From positions 1-13,698 of the forward strand of contig JAICSG010000035.1 of assembly GCA_025937035.1 (NCBI GenBank): DNA of 13,698 nt, written 5' to 3'. This DNA comes from Thermoanaerobaculia bacterium (GTDB lineage: Bacteria; Acidobacteriota; Thermoanaerobaculia; Multivoradales; UBA5704). The notes under the pieces are model-generated. The model ran no database searches and was not told the origin of the DNA. It saw only the letters and a program-made list of their open reading frames with translations. Made by a program: the position numbers and the translations under genes. Below, piece by piece: positions 1 through 8,448 of the stretch (the stretch's first letter is position 1; the number at the start of each line of letters is the position of its first letter).

Positions 1-8
1 GCGGGCCT

Positions 9-1481
9 GTGGTGCGGTATGGCATCGCGGTCCTGGCCGTGGCCGTGACCCTGGGGGTGCGGCTCGCGCTGCACCCCTTCCTCGGCCAGGGGGCGCCGTT
101 CCTCGCCTTCGTCCTGGCGATCTTGGTGGCCTCCGGTTTCGGCGGCTGGGGGCCGGGGCTGCTCGCGCTCGGGCTCGCCGCCCTGGCGGGCGACTACTTC
201 TTCCTGGCCCCGCCGAGGCATTTCGGGCTGACCGGCCCCCACCAGCTGTTCCTGATCGGGCTGTTCTGCGGCATCGGAGTCCTGATCTGCGCGGTCAACG
301 ACCGCTTGGTCGCCTCGGCGATGCGCGCCCACCAGGCGAACGAGGCCCTGGGGCAGACCGAGGAGCGTTTCCGGCTGCTGGTGGAGGGGATCTCCGACTA
401 CGCCCTCTTTCTGCTCGACCCGCGGGGGCGGATCGTGCTCTGGAATCCGGCCGCGGAGCGGATCTACGGCTACCGGCAGGAGGAGGTGTTGGGACGGGGC
501 TATGAGACCTTCTACACGCCGGAGGAGGCGGCCCTGGGCCTGCCGGAGCGGCATCTCCAGCGGGCCGCCGAGCAGGGAGCCCTCCGGGAGGAGGGGTGGC
601 GGGTCCGCCAGGACGGCTCGCGGTTCTGGGCCGAGAACCTGATCACCACGTTGCGTGCCCCGGACGGCGAGCTGCGCGGGTTCGCCAAGGTCGTGCACGA
701 CGCCACCGAGCGCCGGCTGGCCGACGAGGAGATCCGGCGGCTCAACGAGTCGCTGGAGCGGCGGGTCGAGGAGCGCACGGAGCAACTGGCGGAGGCCAAC
801 CAGGCGCTGGAGGCCTTCACCTATACGGTCTCCCACGACCTGCGTGCGCCGCTGCGGGGCGTCCAGGGGTTCTCCGAGGCGCTGCTGGAGGATTCCGGCG
901 ATCGGCTGGACGACGCCGGCCGCGAATACGCCCACCGGATCGTGAGCGCCGCCCAGCGCATGGAGGGGCTGATCCAGGACCTCCTGACCTACAGCCGGCT
1001 CTCCCGGGCGCAGATCGATCCGCAGCGGGTGGACCTCGACTCGGCGGTGGCGGACGCCTGGGAGCAGATCCGGGAGACCGCGCCTCCCGATGCCCGGTTG
1101 GAGGTCGAGGAACCGCTGCCGGCCGTGACCGGCCACCGGCCCACGCTGGTCCAGGTGCTGGCGAACCTGCTCGGCAACGCCGTCAAGTTCGTCCCACCGG
1201 GTGCCGCGCCGGAGGTGCGGGTGCGCGCCGAGGACCACGACGGCCGGGCCCGGGTCTGGGTCGAGGACCGCGGCATCGGCATCGATCCCGCCCACCAGGA
1301 GCGCATCTTCAACGTTTTCGAGCGGTTGCACGGCGGCGAGAGCTACCCGGGGACGGGCATCGGTCTTGCTATCGTCCGCAAGGGAATGGAGCGCATGGGC
1401 GGCCAGGCCGGAGTCGAGTCCCAGCCTGGAGAAGGCGCGCGATTCTGGATCGAGCTGCCCAGAGCCGGAGAAAGCGAGTGA
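9..1481 (+). CDS. Membrane PAS-domain sensor histidine kinase (5' end uncertain)
   Basis: This is an inner-membrane sensor kinase that autophosphorylates on His and feeds the receivers encoded downstream. Residues 1-98 are hydrophobic and resemble the KdpD-like DUF4118 membrane module, including a 'DYFFLAPP' segment. A PAS domain follows (about 118-236), then a coiled coil (about 238-270). The HisKA box 'SHDLRAPLR' has the phospho-acceptor H276. The HATPase has an N box (N390), a G1 box 'DRGIGI' (420-425) and a G2 box 'GTGIGLAI' (448-455). The C-terminal kinase core resembles that of phytochrome-type kinases, but no GAF/PHY chromophore region is present. Tandem GTG codons at 9 and 12 could start it. 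The frame is open to the window edge, so the true start may lie upstream. The stop overlaps the next gene by 4 bp (GTGA). The signal sensed is unknown. Confidence 0.9.
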   Translation: MVRYGIAVLAVAVTLGVRLALHPFLGQGAPFLAFVLAILVASGFGGWGPGLLALGLAALAGDYFFLAPPRHFGLTGPHQLFLIGLFCGIGVLICAVNDRLVASAMRAHQANEALGQTEERFRLLVEGISDYALFLLDPRGRIVLWNPAAERIYGYRQEEVLGRGYETFYTPEEAALGLPERHLQRAAEQGALREEGWRVRQDGSRFWAENLITTLRAPDGELRGFAKVVHDATERRLADEEIRRLNESLERRVEERTEQLAEANQALEAFTYTVSHDLRAPLRGVQGFSEALLEDSGDRLDDAGREYAHRIVSAAQRMEGLIQDLLTYSRLSRAQIDPQRVDLDSAVADAWEQIRETAPPDARLEVEEPLPAVTGHRPTLVQVLANLLGNAVKFVPPGAAPEVRVRAEDHDGRARVWVEDRGIGIDPAHQERIFNVFERLHGGESYPGTGIGLAIVRKGMERMGGQAGVESQPGEGARFWIELPRAGESE

Positions 1482-1927
1482 ACGAGGACCCTACCGTCCT
1501 GCTGGTCGAAGACGATCCGGACGACGTGCTGCTGACCCGCCGGGCCTTCGCCAAAGCACATTTCCCCGTCCCCCTGCACGTGGTCTCCGACGGCCAGGGG
1601 GCGATCGACTATCTCGGCGGCGCCGGCGAGTACGCCGACCGCGCCCGTTTCCCCCTGCCGCTGGTCCTGCTGCTCGACCTCAAGCTGCCGCGCCTCTCGG
1701 GATTCGAGGTGCTCCAATGGCTGCGCGGCCAGCCGGGGCTGCGCCGCATCCCCGTGGTGGTGCTCACCGGCTCCGGCCAGTCGGTCGACATCAACCGGGC
1801 CTACGACCTGGGCGCCAACTCCTACCTGGTCAAGCCGGTGCGGTCCGACGACCTGGCCGATCTGGTCAAGTCGCTGAACCTCTACTGGCTGCTGCTCAAC
1901 GAGAAGCCCGATCCCCGGGCGCCCTAG
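1478..1927 (+). CDS. Rcp1-type single-domain response regulator
   Basis: This 149-residue protein is a stand-alone receiver with no output domain. The start is the GTG at 1478, which overlaps the kinase stop as GTGA and indicates translational coupling. The acidic pocket is E11-D12-D13, the phospho-acceptor is D67 (in 'LLLDLKLPRLSG'), the switch Thr is T97 and the conserved Lys is K119 in 'VKPV'. The long loop before D67 and the C-terminal 'LNLYWLLLNE' segment are typical of the Rcp1 family, the cognate regulators of cyanobacterial phytochrome kinases. It probably shuttles phosphate between the upstream kinase and the downstream hybrid, or acts by protein-protein contact. The role is inferred; the family is clear. 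Confidence 0.92.
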   Translation: MNEDPTVLLVEDDPDDVLLTRRAFAKAHFPVPLHVVSDGQGAIDYLGGAGEYADRARFPLPLVLLLDLKLPRLSGFEVLQWLRGQPGLRRIPVVVLTGSGQSVDINRAYDLGANSYLVKPVRSDDLADLVKSLNLYWLLLNEKPDPRAP

Positions 1928-1941
1928 ACCGAGGCGGGCCG

Positions 1942-3528
<1,587 letters not shown>

Positions 3529-3534
<6 letters not shown>

Positions 3535-3546
3535 GCCCGCCTACCG
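3529..3546. repeat. Inverted repeat spanning two convergent stop codons
   Basis: The arms CGGTAGGC and GCCTACCG are perfect 8-bp complements around CC. The stop of the hybrid kinase (TAG, 3532-3534) and the stop of the rlpA-like gene (TAG on the minus strand, 3541-3543) fall symmetrically inside the arms. It could act as a short bidirectional hairpin, but there is no T-tract on either side. It may also arise simply because two similar gene ends face each other. Confidence 0.5.
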
Positions 3547-4200
3547 GGCCGACACCACCACCGCCTGCATGCCGATCGAGGCCAGCTCGCGGCGCAGCGA
3601 CTCGGCCTGGCCGCGGTCGTCGAAGGCGCCGATCTGGACGCGGCTCCAGGTGCCGTCCGAATCCACCACCGCCTCGGGATAGAGCCGCACGACCTCACGC
3701 TGGAGGGCGATCGCCCGCTCGGGCTCGCTGAAGGCGCCCACCTGGACGGTGAAGCGCGGCGGTGCGCCGGTCTCGGGCACCAGGTAGAGCTCGACGCTGG
3801 CGGTGCCCGGTCCCACCACCCCCACCTCCCTGGCGGCGGCGTAGGAGAGGTCGATGATGCGGTTCTTCGAGTAGGGGCCGCGGTCGTTGACCCGCACGAT
3901 CACCTCGCGGCCGGTACGGGTGTTGCGTACACCGATCTTCGAGCCGAAGGGGAGTGAGGGGTGGGCGGCCGTGAAGGCGTTCATGTCGTAACGCTCGCCG
4001 CTGGCGGTCATCTTGCCGTTGAACTTGGGACCGTACCAGGAGGCGATCCCCCGTTCGAGCGGCACGCCGAGCGTGGGAGGAGCTACGGTGGGCTGGCGGT
4101 TGCCGGAGCAGCCGACGGCCAGCAGCTCGACGAGGAGGAAGGCTGAAAGAGCGACTCGAGAGAGAACAACGACGAGCCGGGAGTCTTTCCGTGGGCGCAT
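3541..4200 (-). CDS. rlpA: RlpA-like septal/peptidoglycan lipoprotein with SPOR domain
   Basis: This 219-residue protein resembles RlpA, a double-psi beta-barrel protein that cleaves or binds denuded peptidoglycan at division sites. The start at 4200 was chosen because it puts a basic n-region and hydrophobic stretch first, ending in the lipobox-like 'LAVGC' (C31), and because GGAGG lies 10 nt upstream. The family-defining stretch begins 'GIASWYGPKFNGKMTASGE' (51-69). H80 and D106 (in 'VRVNDRGPY') match the conserved RlpA His and Asp. A SPOR domain (about 149-219), with 'FTVQVGAFSEPERA' and a second 'VQIGAF', should target it to septal glycan. One oddity is a Glu (E25) inside the signal-peptide core. 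It converges on the hybrid kinase with a 6-nt gap. Confidence 0.9.
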   Translation of the reverse strand: MRPRKDSRLVVVLSRVALSAFLLVELLAVGCSGNRQPTVAPPTLGVPLERGIASWYGPKFNGKMTASGERYDMNAFTAAHPSLPFGSKIGVRNTRTGREVIVRVNDRGPYSKNRIIDLSYAAAREVGVVGPGTASVELYLVPETGAPPRFTVQVGAFSEPERAIALQREVVRLYPEAVVDSDGTWSRVQIGAFDDRGQAESLRRELASIGMQAVVVSAR

Positions 4201-4285
4201 GGGCTTACGGCCTCCGTAAGGTGGTTGCGAGCCATCTTCGTGAGAGCTCTTGGGTCCGATAGCGCTGGAACGGCTTGCGCTCGAC

Positions 4286-4340
4286 CGGGATACTAGCACA
4301 GGGCCAGATTCACCCCGGTTCGGTGGGGCACGCCCCCACC
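4286..4340. other. purB-rlpA gap: hairpin and weak -10-like element
   Basis: The gap between purB and rlpA holds a perfect 7-bp stem, GGTGGGG (4322-4328) with CCCCACC (4334-4340), separated by 5 nt. It lies just after purB and has no U-tract, so a terminator role is only possible. On the minus strand TAGTAT (complement of 4292-4297) resembles a -10 box for rlpA, about 90 nt upstream of its ATG. I see no convincing -35. Confidence 0.35.
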
Positions 4341-4349
4341 CTCTATGCA

Positions 4350-4368
4350 CCCCCCTAGACGCGGGGGG
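4350..4368. repeat. C6/G6 hairpin enclosing the purB stop
   Basis: Six C (4350-4355) and six G (4363-4368) can pair around a 7-nt loop. The purB stop codon (complement of 4355-4357) lies at the edge of the loop. With the 7-bp stem at 4322-4340 it gives two adjacent GC hairpins at the purB 3' end. There is no T-tract, so an intrinsic terminator cannot be claimed. Confidence 0.4.
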
Positions 4369-5794
4369 CGGCAATCGCGGCGGCCTCGATCCCTTCCAGG
4401 GCGGGCGCCACGACTTCTTCCAGAAACTCGTCGACTTGATCGGCCGACCGGCCGGTGAAGGCGACCGGATCGAGCCAGGGCTCGACCTCCTCACGCGTGA
4501 GCCGGAACTCCGGGTCGCTCACGATGAGGTCGATGAGGGGATTCTCTCCCCCTTTTCTTTCCAAGGTGCTCTGGGCGTCGAAACTGTAGCCGCGGATGCG
4601 CTCGTGGAGCTGCTGGCGGTCGCCGCCGCGCAGCACGGACTCCATCAGCAGCGTCTCGGTGGCCATGAACGGCAGCTCGCGGGCCACCCGGGCGGCGATC
4701 GTCGACTCGCGCACCACCAGGCCCGCGGCGATGTGGGCCGCCAGCCCCAGCACGGCGTCGGCGTCCAGGAACGAATCCGGGATCACCAGGCGGCGGTTGG
4801 CCGAGTCGTCGAGGCTCCGCTCCAGCCACTGGGTGGCGGTGTTGAGCGGGCCGTTCAAGCTGTCGGTGATCAGCCGGCGGGCGAGGCCGCACATCCGCTC
4901 CGAGCGGACCGGATTGCGCTTGTAGGCCATGGCCGAGGAGCCCACCTGCTCGGCGTCGAACGGCTCGGAGAGCTCGCCTACCCCCTGGAGGAGGCGGAGG
5001 TCGGTGCCGAATTTGTGGCAGGTCTCGCCGAGGCCGGCCAGGGTCTGGAGCACCTGGCTGTCCTGCTTGCGCGAGTAGGTCTGGCCGGTCACCGGGAAGC
5101 TCGCGGCGAATCCCAGCTTGCGGGCGACGAGCCGGTCGAGCTCGCGCACTTTGGCGCCGTCGCTATGGAAGAGGGTCAGGAAGCTCGCCTGGGTGCCGGT
5201 GGTCCCCTTGACCCCCCGGCAGCGCAGGGTGGAGAGCCGGTGGCGGACCTCGGCGAGGTCCATCACGAAGTCCTGGATCCAGAGGCAGGCGCGCTTGCCC
5301 ACGGTGGTGAGCTGCGCCGGCTGGAAGTGGGTGTAGGCAAGCGTCGGGATCGCCCGCGTCCGCCGCGCGAAGGAGGAGAGCTCCCGGACGGTGGCCGTCA
5401 GGCGGCCGGCCAGCAGCTCCAGGGCCTCGCGGATCAGCAGGACGTCGGTGTTGTCGGTGATGAAGGCGCTGGTGGCCCCGAGGTGGAGGATGCCCCCCGC
5501 CCCCTCGTGGACCCGGTCCGCCTGCTCGGCGTAGTGGCGGATGTGGGCCACCACGTCGTGGCGGGTCCGGCGCTCGATCTCCGCCACCCGGTCGAGGTCG
5601 GCGTCGCCGGCCGTCTTCCGGAGGGCGTCGATCTGCTCGGCGGTGATCGGCAGGCCCAGCTCCCGCTCGCTCTCCGCCAGGGTGATCCACAGCCGCCGCC
5701 AGGCGCGGAAGCGGTGGCCGGAGGAGAAGATCCGGGCCATCTCCTGCGAGGCGTAGCGTTCGTAGAGGGGGTTCTGGGGGGAGTCGGTCAGCAT
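4355..5794 (-). CDS. purB: Adenylosuccinate lyase, eukaryote-like type
   Basis: PurB splits fumarate from SAICAR and from adenylosuccinate in de novo purine synthesis; it is a cytosolic homotetramer of the fumarase/aspartase superfamily. This 479-residue sequence tracks human ADSL and yeast Ade13 more closely than the shorter B. subtilis type. Examples are 'YASQEM', 'RHDVVAH', 'GATSAFITDNTD', 'YTHFQPAQLTTVGKR' (H156), 'GVKGTTGTQASF', 'LDDSANRR' and 'ELPFMATE'. The signature loop reads 'GSSAMAYKRNP' (S286/S287), with Ala290 where the superfamily usually has Pro. I chose the ATG at 5794; a TTG at 5815 is also in frame, but it lies upstream of the predicted transcription start. No Shine-Dalgarno is visible, which fits leaderless or near-leaderless initiation. 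It is divergent from arcA. Confidence 0.95.
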   Translation of the reverse strand: MLTDSPQNPLYERYASQEMARIFSSGHRFRAWRRLWITLAESERELGLPITAEQIDALRKTAGDADLDRVAEIERRTRHDVVAHIRHYAEQADRVHEGAGGILHLGATSAFITDNTDVLLIREALELLAGRLTATVRELSSFARRTRAIPTLAYTHFQPAQLTTVGKRACLWIQDFVMDLAEVRHRLSTLRCRGVKGTTGTQASFLTLFHSDGAKVRELDRLVARKLGFAASFPVTGQTYSRKQDSQVLQTLAGLGETCHKFGTDLRLLQGVGELSEPFDAEQVGSSAMAYKRNPVRSERMCGLARRLITDSLNGPLNTATQWLERSLDDSANRRLVIPDSFLDADAVLGLAAHIAAGLVVRESTIAARVARELPFMATETLLMESVLRGGDRQQLHERIRGYSFDAQSTLERKGGENPLIDLIVSDPEFRLTREEVEPWLDPVAFTGRSADQVDEFLEEVVAPALEGIEAAAIAAPRV

Positions 5795-5802
5795 GCCGGG
5801 GC

Positions 5803-5837
5803 CGGATTGTAGCAAACGGGCCCTCTGCTACAATCCG
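5803..5837. promoter_or_regulatory. 12-bp perfect inverted repeat between purB and arcA
   Basis: The arms CGGATTGTAGCA (5803-5814) and TGCTACAATCCG (5826-5837) are perfect complements separated by 11 nt. Each arm contains TACAAT, close to the sigma70 -10 consensus, reading outward: on the plus strand at 5829-5834 and on the minus strand at 5811-5806. The opposite arm supplies TTGTAG as a weak -35 at 16-nt spacing in each direction. The repeat therefore looks like two symmetric, fully overlapping divergent promoters, and could also be an operator for a dimeric regulator. It does not match the ArgR box. Confidence 0.7.
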
Positions 5838-5890
5838 CCGCCGCGACCCCCTTCCCGGGGCCGCGCCTCTCAGTCAGCCCAGAGCCCAAT

Positions 5891-7171
5891 ATGTCCCTAC
5901 GAGTCGATTCAGAAATCGGACGCCTGCGGCGCGTCCTGGTCCACCGCCCGGCCCGGGAGATCGACTGGATGGTCCCGGCCATGATGGAGACCCTCCTCTT
6001 CGACGACATCCTCGACGGCGACGAGGCCCGCGAGGAGCACGACCTCTTTTCACGGGTGCTGCGGCAGGCCGGCGCGGAGGTGCTCGAAGCCCAGGACCTG
6101 CTCGCCAGCGTCTTGCAGGAAGGCTCCGAGCCGCGCCGCCGGCTGCTCGACGAGCTGGAGGCCGAGTACGGCGTCTCCTTCAGCCTCGTGCGCCGGCTCG
6201 ACGAGCTGCCGCCGGTCGAGCTTGCCTCCGCCCTGATCGAGGGGATCCGCGCTCCCGCCGGGGTTTCCGATGCCGGCCGGCTGCAGTTCTTCGAGCTCAA
6301 CCCGGTGCCCAACTACTTCTTCCAGCGCGATCCCCAGGTGGTGATGGGCGATCGCGTGGTGATCTCCTCGATGGCGACCGGCGCCCGCGAGCGCGAGCCG
6401 CTCCTCGCCCGCACCCTCTTCGAGCACTGCCCGGCGCTCAAGACGGCGGGGATCTTCGAGATCGACGTCCCCCCCTCGGGCGCGCCGCAGCACAACCCGC
6501 ACTTCCCCTACCCCAATCTGGAGGGGGGCGACGTGCTGGTGGTGAGCCCGGAGATCGTCCTCGCCGGGCTCTCCGAGCGGACGAACCGGCGGGGGATCGA
6601 GACGCTGGCCGAATACCTGCGCCGGGAGGAGACCTCGTTCCGCCATCTGATCATGGTGGAGATGCCGCGCCGGCGCTCCTACATGCACCTCGATACCGTC
6701 TTCACCCTGATCGACCGCCACCTCTGCCTGGCCTACCTGCCCGTCATCCAGCCCGGCGGGCCCGAGTCGGCCCACGTCTACTCGGTGGACCTGTACTCCA
6801 AGGAGCTGACCTTCACCCTCCGCCCCTCGCTGCTGCGGACGCTGAGCGACTTAGGGGTGGAGCTGGAGGTGGTCCCCTGCGGCGGCGCCGCCGAGGCGAT
6901 CGACCAGCAGCGCGAGCAGTGGACGGACGGCGCCAACGCCTTCGCCCTCGCCCCCGGGCTGATCTGCCTCTACCGGCGCAACCACCGCACGATGGACGAG
7001 CTGGCGCGGCGCGGCTGGCGCATCCTGGCGGGAGAGGAGGCCGCGGCCGGCAAGCACGACCTGATCGGCGGCGGCCCGGCGGTGATCTCGCTCTGGTCCA
7101 ACGAGCTGTCGCGCGCCCGGGGCGGCCCCCGCTGCATGACCATGCCGCTCGAGAGAGACCCCATCGATTGA
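5891..7171 (+). CDS. arcA: Arginine deiminase
   Basis: ArcA hydrolyses arginine to citrulline and ammonia, the first step of the arginine deiminase pathway in the cytoplasm. At 426 residues it is close to the usual length of about 410. Guanidino-modifying family motifs are all present: 'FQRDP' (D147), 'NLEGGD' (E211-D214), 'YMHLDTVFT' (H266, D268) and the C-terminal nucleophile Cys415 in 'RGGPRCMTMPLERD'. The N-terminal 'SEIGRLRRVLVHRP' is also typical. The ATG at 5891 has no clear Shine-Dalgarno, and about 50 nt separate it from the predicted transcription start. The OTC gene follows 37 nt downstream, probably in the same operon. Neither carbamate kinase nor an arginine/ornithine antiporter is visible. 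Confidence 0.95.
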   Translation: MSLRVDSEIGRLRRVLVHRPAREIDWMVPAMMETLLFDDILDGDEAREEHDLFSRVLRQAGAEVLEAQDLLASVLQEGSEPRRRLLDELEAEYGVSFSLVRRLDELPPVELASALIEGIRAPAGVSDAGRLQFFELNPVPNYFFQRDPQVVMGDRVVISSMATGAREREPLLARTLFEHCPALKTAGIFEIDVPPSGAPQHNPHFPYPNLEGGDVLVVSPEIVLAGLSERTNRRGIETLAEYLRREETSFRHLIMVEMPRRRSYMHLDTVFTLIDRHLCLAYLPVIQPGGPESAHVYSVDLYSKELTFTLRPSLLRTLSDLGVELEVVPCGGAAEAIDQQREQWTDGANAFALAPGLICLYRRNHRTMDELARRGWRILAGEEAAAGKHDLIGGGPAVISLWSNELSRARGGPRCMTMPLERDPID

Positions 7172-7208
7172 TCCCCTTTCAAAACAGACTTCCGATTCTG
7201 GAGGAGAT

Positions 7209-8144
7209 ATGCCCCGTCACCTGATCTCGATCCACGACCTGACCGCCGCGGAGGTGGCCGGTCTGTTCCGTCTCGCCGCGGACGTCAAGGCGAACCGCTC
7301 GAAGTACGAGAACCACATGCACCGCAAGACGCTGGGGATGATCTTCGAGAAGTCCTCGACCCGCACCCGCGTCAGCTTCGAGGCGGGGATGGCCCAGATG
7401 GGCGGCCAAGCCCTCTTCCTCTCCAGCCGCGACATCCAGCTCGGCCGCGGCGAGCCGATCTCGGACACCGCCCAGGTGCTCTCCCGCTACATCGACGGCA
7501 TCATGGCTCGCACCTTCGCCCACCAGACGGTGACCGACCTCGCCAAATACGGCACGATCCCGGTGATCAACGGCCTCACCGACGACCTCCACCCCTGCCA
7601 GGGGCTCACCGACTACTTCACCCTGATGGAGGTCTTCGGCGGCCTCGACGCCCTGCGCGGCCGCAAGCTCGCCTACGTGGGGGATGGCAACAACATGGCC
7701 CATTCCCTGATGCTCGGCGCCACGAAGGTGGGGATGGACGTGGCGATCGCCTCGCCCAAGGGCTATGAGGTGAAGGAGCGCTACGCCGGCCTCGCTCGCC
7801 AGGACGCTCAAGCGGCCGGGACGAAGGTGATCCTGACCAACGATCCGGTGGAGGCGGTGAAGGACGCCTCGGCGGTCTACACCGACGTCTGGGCCTCGAT
7901 GGGGCAGGAGTCCGAGCAGCAGGAGCGGGTGAAGGCCTTCAAGGGCTTCACGGTCGATTCGGCGCTGATGTCCCACGCCCGCAAGGAGGCCGTCTTCCTC
8001 CACTGCCTGCCGGCCCACCGCGGCGAGGAGGTCTCCGCCGAGGTCTGCGACGGCCCCCAGAGCCGCATCTTCGACGAGGCCGAGAACCGCCTGCACGTCC
8101 AGAAGGCGATCATGCTGTGGCTGATGGCGGGGGTGGAGATCTAG
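7209..8144 (+). CDS. argF: Ornithine carbamoyltransferase
   Basis: OTC interconverts ornithine plus carbamoyl phosphate with citrulline plus phosphate. This 311-residue protein has the carbamoyl-phosphate loop 'STRTR', the 'HPCQ' motif, the ornithine-loop 'DVWASMGQE' and 'HCLPAHRGEEV', all expected for OTC rather than aspartate carbamoyltransferase. A strong GGAGGAG begins 8 nt before the ATG. Because it follows arcA it could run in the catabolic direction (arcB), using citrulline from ArcA. Sequence alone does not separate anabolic ArgF from catabolic ArcB, so the symbol is a default. The length is that of the shorter ArgF type; catabolic ArcB proteins are commonly longer, about 335 residues. 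Confidence 0.94.
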   Translation: MPRHLISIHDLTAAEVAGLFRLAADVKANRSKYENHMHRKTLGMIFEKSSTRTRVSFEAGMAQMGGQALFLSSRDIQLGRGEPISDTAQVLSRYIDGIMARTFAHQTVTDLAKYGTIPVINGLTDDLHPCQGLTDYFTLMEVFGGLDALRGRKLAYVGDGNNMAHSLMLGATKVGMDVAIASPKGYEVKERYAGLARQDAQAAGTKVILTNDPVEAVKDASAVYTDVWASMGQESEQQERVKAFKGFTVDSALMSHARKEAVFLHCLPAHRGEEVSAEVCDGPQSRIFDEAENRLHVQKAIMLWLMAGVEI

Positions 8145-8192
8145 GGCGCGGATCATGCCGCCAATTGCCCGTCCATCGTCTCTCGGAGTGAG

Positions 8193-8230
8193 GAATATCC
8201 CACCTGCCCGGCCCGGCAGGCGGGATATTC
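8193..8230. repeat. Array unit 1: 16-bp hairpin after argF
   Basis: The arms GAATATCCCACCTGCC (8193-8208) and GGCAGGCGGGATATTC (8215-8230) pair over 16 positions with a single A-C mismatch, which becomes a G-U wobble if transcribed from the minus strand. The loop is 6 nt. It starts 48 nt after the argF stop and lacks a T-tract. It may end or stabilise the argF transcript, or the minus-strand rdgB transcript. Confidence 0.8.
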
Positions 8231-8358
8231 TGGCCGGTATACCGTTTAACTTCCGGAATATGCGGTATGGAGGGCGTAATACGCCGCGTATTTTGGCCGA
8301 CACGCGGTATTTTTAAGAATATATGCCGCGTAATAAGGGAGGCAAGCGGTATTTTGAC

Positions 8359-8400
8359 CGGAATGTACCGCGTGCCTTGGGAGGCACGCGGCATATTCCG
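8359..8400. repeat. Array unit 5: 18-bp hairpin near the rdgB end
   Basis: The arms CGGAATGTACCGCGTGCC (8359-8376) and GGCACGCGGCATATTCCG (8383-8400) pair with one wobble and one mismatch around the loop TTGGGA. The inner 9 bp are perfect. This is the best-preserved copy of the repeat and the best query for a genome search. It lies about 50 nt past the rdgB stop on the minus strand. Confidence 0.8.
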
Positions 8401-8448
8401 CGCGGCGATAGAGATCTGCCTGGAATAGGCGGTATGCTCGCCAGTTGT

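Larger units (their letters stand above)
8191..8435. repeat. Tandem array of 42-bp imperfect palindromes
   Basis: This covers most of the 304-nt gene-free stretch between convergent argF and rdgB. GCGG recurs at 8220, 8262, 8304, 8346 and 8388, exactly every 42 nt, and again at 8429 (one base short). CCGCGT recurs at 8284, 8326 and 8368. Each unit is an imperfect palindrome, roughly GGAATATRCCGCGTGCC, a 6-nt loop, then GGCACGCGGYATATTCC. Hairpin centres are at 8211.5, 8253.5, 8295.5, 8337.5 and 8379.5. Outer units are the best paired; inner ones have diverged. The array is AT-richer than its surroundings. Function unknown: options are a hairpin RNA or terminator cluster, phased protein-binding sites, or a REP-like element. 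Confidence 0.85.

Noticed and set aside
9..1481. Bacteriophytochrome
   Set aside because: The downstream receiver is Rcp1-like, but the kinase has a membrane region and a PAS domain with no GAF/PHY or chromophore Cys region.
4322..4340. Intrinsic terminator after purB
   Set aside because: The stem is good but no T-tract follows on the relevant strand, so it is reported only as a hairpin.
4250..5812. Long plus-strand open frame opposite purB
   Set aside because: It is the antisense frame of purB with a composition-driven Gly/Ala/Leu-rich sequence and no domain.
5815..5815. TTG as the purB start
   Set aside because: It lies within the predicted promoter, adds seven unconserved residues and is upstream of the likely transcription start.
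8191..8435. CRISPR array
   Set aside because: The repeat is continuous with no unique spacers, copies are degenerate and no cas gene is present.
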